From the NCBI RefSeq assembly GCF_027484705.1, contig NZ_JAIXSL010000011.1, forward strand, positions 1 through 64,000: a stretch of 64,000 nt of DNA. The letters are read 5' to 3'. This DNA comes from Flavobacterium sp. (GTDB lineage: Bacteria; Bacteroidota; Bacteroidia; Flavobacteriales; Flavobacteriaceae). The notes under the pieces are model-generated. The model did not search any database, was not told the origin of the DNA, and was given only the letters and a program-made list of their open reading frames with translations. Positions within the stretch are counted from its first letter, which is position 1. Each line of letters opens with the position of its first letter. Both the position numbers and the translations under genes were made by a program. This document shows positions 9,213 through 17,901 of this stretch, piece after piece.

Positions 9213-10883
9213 ATGCAATCACTCGCTACTCCGGATTATATAGTTTTTCTACTTTATTTCGTCATTATCGTAGGCTACGCGCTTTGGATTTACAAACGGA
9301 AAAAGAAAGCGCAGACCACGAGCAACGATTATTTTCTCGCTGAAGGTTCGCTGACTTGGTGGGCGATTGGAGCGTCGTTGATTGCGAGTAACATCAGCGC
9401 TGAACAATTCATCGGGATGAGCGGCAGCGGTTTCAAGATGGGATTGGCGATTGCTACTTACGAATGGATGGCGGCTGCAACGCTGATTATTGTTGCCGTT
9501 TTCTTCATGCCCGTTTATCTGAAGAACAAGATTTTCACGATGCCGCAATACCTGAACAAACGTTACAACAGCAATGTCGCGATGATTATGGCGGTATTTT
9601 GGTTGCTGCTTTATTTGTTGGTGAATCTGACTTCGATTCTGTATTTGGGTGCGTTGGCGATTAGCAGTATTTCAGGTTTGAATATTACGTTATGTATGGT
9701 TTTCCTCGCTTTTTTCGCTGTGATGATTACGCTTGGCGGCATGAAAGTAATCGGATATACCGATGTCATTCAAGTGTTCTTTTTGATTTTGGGCGGATTG
9801 GTCACGACGTATCTCGCGCTGAATTTAGTGGCTACGGAATTTGGTTCAACGGGCGTCATGAATGGCTTTCATCTGATGACCCAACATGCCGGCGACCATT
9901 TCCATATGATTTTTGAAAAGTCGAATCCGAATTACATGGATTTGCCGGGACTTTCCGTGCTCATCGGTGGAATGCTAATTATCAATTTAAATTATTGGGG
10001 CTGCAACCAATACATCACGCAACGTGCGCTTGGAGCCGATTTAAAAACAGCACGTGGTGGTATTCTATTCGCCGCTTTCCTAAAACTATTAATGCCCGCA
10101 ATTGTAGTATTGCCAGGAATCGCGGCTTATGTGTTATACCAAAACGGCCATTTCCAAACAGAAATGCTTCAAGATGGAAGCGTCAATCCCGACCGTGCCT
10201 ATCCGATTTTATTGAACTTACTTCCTGTAGGTTTGAAAGGACTTTCGTTTGCGGCGTTGACTGCGGCGATTGTGGCGTCACTAGCTGGGAAAGCGAATAG
10301 CATTGCGACGATTTTCACGTTGGATATTTACAAAACCAAACTCAACATCGAAGCCGATGAGAAAAAATTAGTCAACATCGGAAAGCTTACGATTGTCTGT
10401 GCGATGCTCGTAGCCGTTATGGTCGCACCCTTTTTAGGCATCGATAAAAAAGGCGGCTTCCAATACATTCAGGAATATACCGGTTTTGTAAGTCCGGGCG
10501 TTTTCGCGATGTTCATCTTAGGATTCTTCTGGAAGAAAACCACTTCAAATGCGGCTTTGTTTGCGACGATTGGCGGGTTCTTGTTTTCGATTATTTTCAA
10601 ATTCATGCCAGCTTTTGTCGACTTGGCCTTTTTAAATCCTTACGGTTTTTCAGTGCCGAACGCGAGTGGCATCTACGAAATTCCGTTCATCGACAGAATG
10701 GGATTTGTATTCCTGATTTGCGTCATCGGCATGTATTTCATCAGCATGTATGAAAACAGAAACGGCGTCAAAACACACGGTTTGGAAATCGACAAAACAA
10801 TGTTCAAAATGTCGCCTTCGTTCACGGTCGGCATGTTGATTATCCTATCGATTTTGGCCGCTTTGTATACGATTTTCTGGTAG
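9213..10883 (+). CDS. Sodium:sugar (probably galactose) symporter, SSS family
   Basis: A 556-residue polytopic inner-membrane protein of the solute:sodium symporter family. It begins with a helix around FLLYFVIIVGYALWIY, then the SSS hallmark block NDYFLAEGSLTWWAIGASLIASNISAEQFIGMSGSG, and GGMKVIGYTDVIQVFFLILGG. NYWGCNQYITQRALGA is typical of SGLT-like sugar members. I count about 13-14 membrane segments. As the last gene of the galactan operon (1 bp after galT) it most likely imports galactose with sodium. The gene stops 3 bp before the stop of umuD on the other strand, and no terminator hairpin is evident. Confidence 0.9.
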   Translation: MQSLATPDYIVFLLYFVIIVGYALWIYKRKKKAQTTSNDYFLAEGSLTWWAIGASLIASNISAEQFIGMSGSGFKMGLAIATYEWMAAATLIIVAVFFMPVYLKNKIFTMPQYLNKRYNSNVAMIMAVFWLLLYLLVNLTSILYLGALAISSISGLNITLCMVFLAFFAVMITLGGMKVIGYTDVIQVFFLILGGLVTTYLALNLVATEFGSTGVMNGFHLMTQHAGDHFHMIFEKSNPNYMDLPGLSVLIGGMLIINLNYWGCNQYITQRALGADLKTARGGILFAAFLKLLMPAIVVLPGIAAYVLYQNGHFQTEMLQDGSVNPDRAYPILLNLLPVGLKGLSFAALTAAIVASLAGKANSIATIFTLDIYKTKLNIEADEKKLVNIGKLTIVCAMLVAVMVAPFLGIDKKGGFQYIQEYTGFVSPGVFAMFILGFFWKKTTSNAALFATIGGFLFSIIFKFMPAFVDLAFLNPYGFSVPNASGIYEIPFIDRMGFVFLICVIGMYFISMYENRNGVKTHGLEIDKTMFKMSPSFTVGMLIILSILAALYTIFW

Positions 10884-10886
10884 GAA

Positions 10887-11318
10887 TCAGACTTTCTTAA
10901 TGACATAGGTTACGATGCCCCAAACAACGAACTGGTTTTCGTCGGTTACTTTTATGGGTTCGTATTTCGGATTCTCGGGCATCAGCCAAAGACCGGTTTT
11001 ATCAAGTTTAAGGCGTTTCACGGTAAAACTGCCGTCGATAAAACAGATCGCAATTTTGTTGTTTTGCGGTTCGATGCTGCGATCCACTACAAGCACATCT
11101 TTGTCATCGATTCCTGCATTCACCATCGAATTGCCTTCAACCTTAATATAAAAAGTAGCCACCTGATTGTCGGACAACGCTTTGTTGAGGTCGATTGCCG
11201 TTTCCATAAAATCCAAAGCCGGTGAAGGGAAACCCGCCGAAACACCATAATCGATGTACGGGATTTTAAGCTCGCTATCAAAATCAGGTTTTAGAAAAGT
11301 AAGTTTGCTTATTGGCAT
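10887..11318 (-). CDS. umuD: UmuD-like self-cleaving subunit of DNA polymerase V
   Basis: A 143-residue S24-family (LexA/UmuD) protein without a DNA-binding domain. The catalytic dyad is Ser64 in EGNSMVNAGI and Lys101 in FTVKRLKL; the cleavage site is Ala28-Gly29 in SAGFPSPA. All are offset by exactly four residues from Ser60, Lys97 and Cys24-Gly25 of E. coli UmuD, with Ala in place of Cys at the bond. After RecA-stimulated cleavage it would form the accessory part of error-prone polymerase V. It begins inside the last codons of umuC (10-bp overlap), so the order is umuC then umuD, the reverse of the classical operon. Confidence 0.92.
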   Translation of the reverse strand: MPISKLTFLKPDFDSELKIPYIDYGVSAGFPSPALDFMETAIDLNKALSDNQVATFYIKVEGNSMVNAGIDDKDVLVVDRSIEPQNNKIAICFIDGSFTVKRLKLDKTGLWLMPENPKYEPIKVTDENQFVVWGIVTYVIKKV

Positions 11319-12577
11319 TTTATGGTCAATATTTGGTCGAAGCGCGTTGTGTATTTCGGAGAAAGTCTTTCTTGTTTCATGTTCCAGGTTTTGGTTCCTT
11401 GCGTGCCGATCTTCACTTTGCGGTCGCCGATTTTTTGGTTGATCGCGTCCATCGCTTTCATCAGTTGCAAATGTTTTGGATTTTCATCGACGAACAGATC
11501 GATTTGTTTTTCATTTTCGTTGACGAGTTGCGTGACAATCACACCGGCATTTTTGAAAAGCAACCCTTTGTTCTGATCGTATAATTGTTCCAAGATTTTG
11601 ATTGCGGTATTCACAATCGTTAAAGTCGAATGCGTCGAAAAAGGCAAAGTAACAGCTTGACTGTAATGTTTTCTAGAGCGTGCATTTCCCACATCCATCG
11701 TGCCGAGCATGACGATGATCGTCTGACAACACGAATGCTGCGCCCGCAACTTCTCCGCGCAAACCGAAGCAAACGTAGAAATCCGTTCGCGCAATGCGTC
11801 GTAATCCGTCAGTTTTTTAGGGAAACTTCTTGTGATCGCAATACTGCGTTTGTTCGCAATGTCTTCGAGCTTTAAAACCGATTCGCCTTCGAGTTCTTTT
11901 TTAAGCCGCAAACCCACGACACCCATTTGGCTTTTGATCCAAGCAGTGTGCATCGGATCGGTAAAATCGTAGGCGGTTTTGATGTTTCGGGCTACCATTT
12001 TTTTCTTCATGCGGTGGCCGATGCCCCAAACGTCTTCCACCTTCGTCCATTTGAGGGCTTTGATGCGCTTCTCTTCGGTATCGATTACATAAACGCCTTT
12101 GGTTTTGTTAGGAAATTTTCGTGCAATCTTATTGGCTACTTTCGATAAGGCTTTGGTCGGAGCGATGCCCACACAAACCGGAATGCTGAGCCATTTGCGG
12201 ATGCGGTTTTTCATCTGCAACCCGTAATCGTGATAATCTGAAATGGTCATGCCGTCAAAATTCACAAAAGCTTCGTCGATGCTGTATTCCTCAACATTCG
12301 GCGTAAACTGTCGCAGGATCGCGAAAACACGTTGGCTCAGATCGCCATACAAAGCATAATTCGAAGAAAAAACCTGAACGTTGTGCTCGCGCAATTGATC
12401 CCGAACCTGAAATTCCGGAGCGCCCATCGGAACCCCTAACGCCCGCGCTTCGTCACTTCTCGAGATGATGCAGCCGTCATTGTTCGACAAAATAGCCACG
12501 GGCTTCCCGACCAAATGAGGTTGGAAAAGGCGTTCACACGAAGCGTAGAAATTGTTACAATCGACTAATGCGTACAT
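11309..12577 (-). CDS. umuC: Y-family DNA polymerase, UmuC-type catalytic subunit
   Basis: Translesion polymerase of 422 residues. The metal-binding acids are at the expected positions: Asp6 in ALVDCNNFYASCE, and Asp101-Glu102 in EEYSIDEAF. The helix-hairpin-helix region (KWTKVEDVWGIGHRMKKKM) and little finger domain follow. KQIDLF near residue 357 is a good beta-clamp binding motif (QxxLF). The gene precedes and overlaps umuD. A perfect 12-bp palindrome lies 6 bp upstream of the start and may be a regulatory site, consistent with damage-inducible expression, although that is not shown by sequence. Confidence 0.94.
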   Translation of the reverse strand: MYALVDCNNFYASCERLFQPHLVGKPVAILSNNDGCIISRSDEARALGVPMGAPEFQVRDQLREHNVQVFSSNYALYGDLSQRVFAILRQFTPNVEEYSIDEAFVNFDGMTISDYHDYGLQMKNRIRKWLSIPVCVGIAPTKALSKVANKIARKFPNKTKGVYVIDTEEKRIKALKWTKVEDVWGIGHRMKKKMVARNIKTAYDFTDPMHTAWIKSQMGVVGLRLKKELEGESVLKLEDIANKRSIAITRSFPKKLTDYDALRERISTFASVCAEKLRAQHSCCQTIIVMLGTMDVGNARSRKHYSQAVTLPFSTHSTLTIVNTAIKILEQLYDQNKGLLFKNAGVIVTQLVNENEKQIDLFVDENPKHLQLMKAMDAINQKIGDRKVKIGTQGTKTWNMKQERLSPKYTTRFDQILTIKCQ

Positions 12578-12583
12578 CTTGTA

Positions 12584-12595
12584 AAGTTATAACTT
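12584..12595. promoter_or_regulatory. Palindrome upstream of umuC, candidate operator
   Basis: AAGTTATAACTT is a perfect 12-bp palindrome ending 6 bp before the umuC start codon. It overlaps TAACTTTA, read on the minus strand, which is one mismatch from the -7 consensus TAnnTTTG. This position would suit a repressor. I cannot say which protein binds it. Confidence 0.4.
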
Positions 12596-12707
12596 CAGAG
12601 CTGATGAAATGAATTATGCAATTACAATTTTTAAACAACAATAAATTTTTAACAGATGTTCAGTTTCTAATTTGCTATAAATTAATAACTTAGTAAAAAA
12701 AACTACT

Positions 12708-13943
12708 ATGAAAGCAAAAATTATATTGGTAATGACTTTAATCACAAGTCTCTTTACCGTGATGACGTCAAAAGCTCAAGAAGATCAAATTAATTTAATT
12801 GCCTTTAAATACAATCAACAATCGCAGACCAGTGACATTATCAAATGGAATGTTGATGCACCAGAATTGTTTACCGCAACTTCCAGCAACGTAACGGGCA
12901 TTCTTGTCGGGACTTCAATTTTTAATGCTTCAACAGGCGACTATGTTTCGAGAGTAACTCAAAACGATAATACCTCGGGCGTTTTTAAGTACAACGCCAA
13001 TACGCAACAGATAAATTTTAACGAAGCAACAAGTTTTTTCAACGGTTCTGCGGAATGTGATATGCAAACCGGATTCATTTATACCTATGATGGGAACAAT
13101 CTGAATGAAGTGCAGTTAAACAAATACAATCCTCAAACCAACGAACTTGTGGTTGTTGGCACTTTCGATTTTTTACCCAACACCTCTTTTTTCCCCGATG
13201 GTTCATGCTTTGATTCCAACACCGGAACTTACTATTTCGTAATGCAAGACGCCGAAGGAAAGAAATTAGTAACGGTTCCCGTAAATGCGACTGCATTTAC
13301 TTATACCGAAACGTTACTCACAGGTTTGCCAATAACAGGCAATATAGGATTAGAATATAGCAACGAAACCAATAGTATTTATTGTATCTATTCCTCTTTC
13401 AATGCCCAAACCGAGTCAAATACTTTTGTCGTAGGAAATCTTGATGCCAACAGTGGTGCAATTTCTGTTTTGAATACACTTGAAACTATTGGAGGTTATC
13501 AATTCTATAATAGAACTTTTGATCAGAATACGAAGAAACTACTTTTCGTCGCTTATAATTTAGATTTTACACAGCAGCGCTTATATCTGTATGATATTGA
13601 TTCGAATACTTATGAAACCAGATTGCTGCCAGCAGAACTCGTAGTGGAAATTGAATGTAATAATTTTGCGTACTCAGAACGAAAATACGGACAATTGAGT
13701 ACGCCAACATTCGATGGGAATGATCTGGTAATCTACCAAGATATTGCCGCAAAATCTATCCTGTTTTCAAAAAATATAGCGAAGTCGAAATTCCAAGTAG
13801 TCAACATGCAAGGTGCAATCGTAATCTCTGGTCAAGTAAGCAGCACAAATGCTATTGACGCGTCGACATTGCAAAGTGGGATTTATATTGTTTCTGTGGA
13901 AGTGAATTCGAAAAAAGTCGATAAGAAATTAATTTTGAAATAG
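12708..13943 (+). CDS. Secreted protein with T9SS C-terminal sorting domain
   Basis: A 411-residue protein with a signal peptide ending at TSKAQ and a C-terminal type A sorting domain of about 70 residues (FQVVNMQGAIVISGQV ... LQSGIYIVSVEVNSKKVDKKLI), so it should be exported by Sec and then across the outer membrane by the T9SS. The middle shows recurring short stretches such as FNASTGDY, YDGNNLNEV, FDSNTGTYYF and YLYDIDSNTYE, spaced like the blades of a beta-propeller. Its ligand or function is unknown. It stands alone between divergent umuC and convergent lpxR. Confidence 0.8.
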   Translation: MKAKIILVMTLITSLFTVMTSKAQEDQINLIAFKYNQQSQTSDIIKWNVDAPELFTATSSNVTGILVGTSIFNASTGDYVSRVTQNDNTSGVFKYNANTQQINFNEATSFFNGSAECDMQTGFIYTYDGNNLNEVQLNKYNPQTNELVVVGTFDFLPNTSFFPDGSCFDSNTGTYYFVMQDAEGKKLVTVPVNATAFTYTETLLTGLPITGNIGLEYSNETNSIYCIYSSFNAQTESNTFVVGNLDANSGAISVLNTLETIGGYQFYNRTFDQNTKKLLFVAYNLDFTQQRLYLYDIDSNTYETRLLPAELVVEIECNNFAYSERKYGQLSTPTFDGNDLVIYQDIAAKSILFSKNIAKSKFQVVNMQGAIVISGQVSSTNAIDASTLQSGIYIVSVEVNSKKVDKKLILK

Positions 13944-13950
13944 TTTTTTA

Positions 13951-14010
13951 GGAGCTGTTTCCCGCTATACGCAGTGCACGGCACTTTGCTACTATCGGGG
14001 CTAGGGCTTT
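13951..14010 (+). repeat. Dispersed GC-rich intergenic repeat, family 1, copy A
   Basis: Starts GGAGCTGTTTCCCGCTATACGC and ends CTATCGGGGCTAGGGC. The core forms a small hairpin AGTGC-ACG-GCACT. The ends match the copies at 21191-21270 and 45822-45906, in the same orientation. This copy fills the gap between two convergent genes, where it may also affect transcript ends, but it lacks a T-tract. Confidence 0.7.
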
Positions 14011-14013
14011 CGT

Positions 14014-14976
14014 TTAAAATTGAAAACCGACTTTAATGCCGCCCGATTTACTGCTGCTACCCGATTCGAATTCTCGTGTAATCATGACGCGGGAGCATTC
14101 TAAAAACAAAGTGCGCGTTTGCAGCACCATACCATAATTGACTTGCCCGGTCAAACGTTCGATCTCACGGTCAGCAATCGTGTATGGGCTTTTGGTATTC
14201 AACAATCCGCCTTGCAAAGTTGCAACATAACCAATAATATTGAGCAGCGGTTGCGTATAGCCATACAACGCAAATTTCTTTTTCGTTTTTAAGGAAGTAA
14301 AAGGCGCGTTGATGATCCCAAAAGTAGTATTGAATCCGATGGATGCATTCGTGAATAAAGTTCCCAATCGTAAAGTTGTATTGGTCTGTAACGATAACAA
14401 ATTACGGTAGCGAAACACCTGTTTTTCATAGCTGACTTCATAATTCAAAACCAAATCATTCCGAATTTGATGCTGCCAGCCTTGCGGAATGGTGTTTCCC
14501 GTAGCTTTGTGAATTCCTACTTGCATTTCTTTTCCAAAAGCGCCGGGGCCAATTAATCCAAGATTCAATGACGAAACCAACCTCGATTGATGAACTGTAT
14601 CAGTTGCTATTGCAAAACTTTTGAGCATAATCGCAGCGGCAAAAGGGCGATCACCATACTGGATTTGTGCGCTGCCAATATTGAAAGGCGTAAACCCTAT
14701 GTGTTCGATCGAAATCCCATATTGCGTTTCGCTGTGTTTGGGTTGAAGTAATAATCGGTTGATTGGATTGAGGCGCATTGCAGGCGAAACCAATTCAAAA
14801 TTATAACCTTGCGTATAATCCTGATCGCGCGATGCGAAATAGTCATTGTCGTAATTAAATCTGAAATAACGTTCCGTTTTTAAATCCCGAAACGAAGCCG
14901 TATTATCGATTTTCTGGGCGATTAGATAAATCGGGGTTGTGATTAAAATCAAAAGGTACCATGCGTGTTTTTTCAT
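14014..14976 (-). CDS. LpxR-like lipid A 3'-O-deacylase, outer membrane
   Basis: A 320-residue protein with signal peptide (cleavage near LIAQ) and alternating beta-strand pattern of an outer-membrane barrel, ending in an aromatic residue (GGIKVGFQF). The LpxR (DUF2219) signature is clear: NDYF at residues 44-47, D-x-D-Y-T-Q-G at 51-57, and YGDRPFAAA further on. LpxR proteins remove the 3'-acyloxyacyl chain from lipid A in a calcium-dependent way, the Asn-Asp pair being part of the metal site. The gene lies behind the nuo terminator and so should have its own promoter, near the palindrome at 15007. Confidence 0.82.
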   Translation of the reverse strand: MKKHAWYLLILITTPIYLIAQKIDNTASFRDLKTERYFRFNYDNDYFASRDQDYTQGYNFELVSPAMRLNPINRLLLQPKHSETQYGISIEHIGFTPFNIGSAQIQYGDRPFAAAIMLKSFAIATDTVHQSRLVSSLNLGLIGPGAFGKEMQVGIHKATGNTIPQGWQHQIRNDLVLNYEVSYEKQVFRYRNLLSLQTNTTLRLGTLFTNASIGFNTTFGIINAPFTSLKTKKKFALYGYTQPLLNIIGYVATLQGGLLNTKSPYTIADREIERLTGQVNYGMVLQTRTLFLECSRVMITREFESGSSSKSGGIKVGFQF

Positions 14977-15006
14977 ACTTCCATCTACGGAAATACAGGA
15001 GCGCAG

Positions 15007-15018
15007 GTTTCATGAAAC
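15007..15018. promoter_or_regulatory. Palindrome upstream of the lpxR-like gene
   Basis: GTTTCATGAAAC is a perfect 12-bp palindrome 31 bp upstream of the lpxR-like start and directly beside the T-tract of the nuo terminator. It could be a binding site or could simply extend the terminator region; I cannot decide. Confidence 0.3.
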
Positions 15019-15043
15019 AAAAAAACCACCGGAATTCCGATGG
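15019..15043 (-). terminator. Terminator of the nuo operon
   Basis: On the minus strand CCATCGG-AATT-CCGGTGG forms a 7-bp stem with one G-U pair and is followed by seven T. It lies 26 bp after the nuoN stop codon. Confidence 0.85.
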
Positions 15044-15069
15044 CTTGTTCTATAAATTTTTTGATTTGT

Positions 15070-16440
15070 TTATCCGAGTAAATCCATGACTAACGATGGA
15101 AACAATCCGATAGCGATATTCAAAAGAATGGCTACGATTGCGACACCATAAATCAATACTGGAGTTCCGGTTCTGTTTTCGTTAGGTTCTTTGGTATACA
15201 TCGCCAAAATCAGTTTGAAATAATAACCGACACTGATGATTGAATTGATTACCGCTACAATCACTAACACTAAATAACCCGCCTGAATCGTCTGGCTGAA
15301 TAATGTCAACTTAGCGAAGAATCCCGCAAAGATTGGAATTCCGGCCATCGACAACAACGAACCTGTAAGAATCGCTGCCAACAACGGATTGGTTTTCCCA
15401 AGCCCGTGGAAGTTGACAATGTCTTCGTTGTCGAGGTTTTTACATACATATAAAATCACCGCAAACGCTGCAATTCCAGAAAGCGCGTAAGCCGAAGCAT
15501 AATACAACAAACTCCCAGCAGAAGTGCTCACGCTTAATAAAGTCATCAACATGAATCCTGCGTGGGAAATACCAGAGAACGCAAGCATACGCTTCACATT
15601 CGCCTGTTTCAACGCCATGATATTTCCAACGGTCATCGAAGCCATCGAAATGACCACAACGATAATCTGATATTGATACGATATTTCAGCATTCATAGCC
15701 GTGAGCAATTTAAACAAAGTGGCCATTGCGGTTACTTTTGCAAGCGTGCTCATCGTTGCCGTAGTCAATGCCGGTGAACCTTCATAAACATCAGGCGCCC
15801 AAAAATGGAACGGCACGGCTGCAATCTTGAACAACATCCCAATAGTTACCAATGCAATCCCAATCGGAAACCAGATTGGCAATTCAGCAGAGCGTGACAA
15901 TTCGCTGATTTCAACGGTGTCGAAAGTGCCCATTGCGCCGTAGATCATACAGATTCCGAACAAAATAATTCCTGAAGCAAACGAACCCATAAGGAAATAT
16001 TTCATTCCGGCCTCGTTGCTTTTGAGGCTCAATCGGCTGCTTGCCGCAAGAATGTATAACGAAATCGACAAGACTTCAATGCCTAAAAAGAACATCGCTA
16101 AATTCCCAAATGAAACCATTGCTACTGCTCCTGACAACAGGAATACTTTGATGGCGATGAAATCGGAAAGTTTGGTCGGGTGGCTTTCATAGAAATTATG
16201 GCTCAACGCGACTAAGAAAATCGTGAGGACAATAAACAGGCTTGAAAAACAAACCGAGAAATTGTTTACCGCAATCATGTTGCCGTAGAAACTTGCCGGT
16301 GTGTTGTATTCGGAAACCGTCAAGGCTAAAACGCCGATCAATCCCAAAATGGTGACCGGAACGAGCAATTTCCTAAGATTGATAATCTCAAATAAAAGGC
16401 ATAAAACACCTAATCCTACTATAGCTATTAATGTATTCAT
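15070..16440 (-). CDS. nuoN: NADH:quinone oxidoreductase subunit N
   Basis: One of the three antiporter-like proton-pumping subunits of respiratory complex I, in the inner membrane. The 456-residue protein has about 14 hydrophobic segments. Typical marks are FFLGIEVLSISLYILAA with the conserved glutamate of helix 5, KYFLMGSFASGI, PFHFWAPDVYEGSPALTTATMSTLAKV with the conserved lysine, and KRMLAFSGISHAGFML. It is the last gene of the operon, 14 bp after nuoM, and a terminator follows. Confidence 0.95.
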   Translation of the reverse strand: MNTLIAIVGLGVLCLLFEIINLRKLLVPVTILGLIGVLALTVSEYNTPASFYGNMIAVNNFSVCFSSLFIVLTIFLVALSHNFYESHPTKLSDFIAIKVFLLSGAVAMVSFGNLAMFFLGIEVLSISLYILAASSRLSLKSNEAGMKYFLMGSFASGIILFGICMIYGAMGTFDTVEISELSRSAELPIWFPIGIALVTIGMLFKIAAVPFHFWAPDVYEGSPALTTATMSTLAKVTAMATLFKLLTAMNAEISYQYQIIVVVISMASMTVGNIMALKQANVKRMLAFSGISHAGFMLMTLLSVSTSAGSLLYYASAYALSGIAAFAVILYVCKNLDNEDIVNFHGLGKTNPLLAAILTGSLLSMAGIPIFAGFFAKLTLFSQTIQAGYLVLVIVAVINSIISVGYYFKLILAMYTKEPNENRTGTPVLIYGVAIVAILLNIAIGLFPSLVMDLLG

Positions 16441-16454
16441 TTTTTATTTGACAG

Positions 16455-17891
16455 TTATCGGTTGATGTGAATTAATATATTTTCGATACTTGGCGTGATC
16501 AGATCGGTAATCGGTTTGGAGTACAATCCGAAGAAGAACAAAACCGCAATGATGATGACCAATAGTAAGCCTTCATTGAAAGAAACATCGGCAAATGGTT
16601 TGGCATTGGTTTCACCGAGCATCGCATGCTGGAACATTTTGAGCATGTAATATGCGCCAAGGATAATCGTCGTTCCACCTAAAATGGCAAACCCTAAATT
16701 AACTTGGAACAAACTGTATAACACCGTGAATTCCCCAACAAAGTTGAACGTTGAAGGCAAAGCCACAGAAGCCAAAACCAACAAGATAAACATCGAAGTG
16801 AATTTAGGCGTTTGGGAACGTATGCCGCCCATTTCTGCGATGAGTCTCGTTTCATAACGTCTGAAAATGATTTCTGCGATGAAGAACAAACCAACTACCG
16901 TGAAACCGTGCGCAATCATTTGTAAAACAGCACCGCGTAATCCGTCTAGCGTTAAAGTGTATGCTCCAGCAGCAATTAAACCAACGTGAGCCAGTGAAGA
17001 ATAAGCCAATAATTTTTTAAGGTCTTTTTGGCGCAACGCTACAATAGAACCGTAAATCACACCGGCAATGCTCAATCCGATGAGCACGTACTGATGCCCT
17101 TTCGCTGCTAAAGGTGCAATCGGCAATTGCCAACGCAAGACGCTGTACAATCCCATTTTGAGCATGATTCCAGACAATAACATTGTTCCAACGGTTGGTG
17201 CTTTTTGATAGACTTTCGCCTGCCAGGTGTGGAATGGAATCAACGGGATTTTAATCGCATACGCTAAAAAGAATGCCATGAATATCCAGAATTGTTGTCC
17301 GCACGATAACCGTAATTGGTATAAATCAGTCAGTAGAAAACTTCCGGCTTGCAAGTATAAATACACAAAGCCGGTCAGCATAAATAACGAACCGCCTAAA
17401 GTGTAGATGAAGAATTTCACCACGGCTTTCTTGCGCTCATCGGCATCACCATTACCCCAAAGCAGTGCGATGAAGTATATCGGGATCAACGACAATTCCC
17501 AGAAAATGTAGTATAACAATCCGTCTGCAGCGAGGAATGTCCCGACCATCGCAAACGACATAAATAGTATTAATGAATAGATGGCTTTCGCGTTTTTGAA
17601 ATCATTCCCAAAACCTGAGAAGATGATCAGCGGCGTTAGTGCTGTCGTCAATAAAACCATCGCTAGGGCCAGTCCGTCTGCTTTCAATGCGAAAGCGATG
17701 TTGGGTTTGGTAATCCAGACGGTGGTGAAATCGAGGTCGATTCCCGCATAGAACAGATTCAACAAATACATCGAATAACCGAAAGCGCCCAATCCGAACA
17801 GCAAAGCTACTTTTGAAGCCAGCTTGTCGCCTGAAAGATACGTGGCCAATGCGCCAGCTAAGAGTAGAACTAATAAGTAAATTACATCCAT
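16455..17891 (-). CDS. nuoM: NADH:quinone oxidoreductase subunit M
   Basis: Antiporter-like membrane subunit of complex I, 478 residues and about 14 helices. The helix-5 glutamate is in YYIFWELSLIPIYFIALLWG; the channel lysines lie in IPFHTWQAKVYQKAPTVGTMLLSGIMLKMGLY and LRQKDLKKLLAYSSLAHVG. EYHA-type continuity with NuoL is lacking, as expected for separate subunits. It follows nuoL by 10 bp in the same operon. Confidence 0.95.
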   Translation of the reverse strand: MDVIYLLVLLLAGALATYLSGDKLASKVALLFGLGAFGYSMYLLNLFYAGIDLDFTTVWITKPNIAFALKADGLALAMVLLTTALTPLIIFSGFGNDFKNAKAIYSLILFMSFAMVGTFLAADGLLYYIFWELSLIPIYFIALLWGNGDADERKKAVVKFFIYTLGGSLFMLTGFVYLYLQAGSFLLTDLYQLRLSCGQQFWIFMAFFLAYAIKIPLIPFHTWQAKVYQKAPTVGTMLLSGIMLKMGLYSVLRWQLPIAPLAAKGHQYVLIGLSIAGVIYGSIVALRQKDLKKLLAYSSLAHVGLIAAGAYTLTLDGLRGAVLQMIAHGFTVVGLFFIAEIIFRRYETRLIAEMGGIRSQTPKFTSMFILLVLASVALPSTFNFVGEFTVLYSLFQVNLGFAILGGTTIILGAYYMLKMFQHAMLGETNAKPFADVSFNEGLLLVIIIAVLFFFGLYSKPITDLITPSIENILIHINR

Positions 17892-17901
17892 TAGGTATAA
17901 A

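Noticed and set aside
10884..10886. Hidden terminator between the symporter gene and umuD
   Set aside because: Only 3 bp separate the convergent stops, and I found no convincing hairpin with a T-run in the flanking coding ends.
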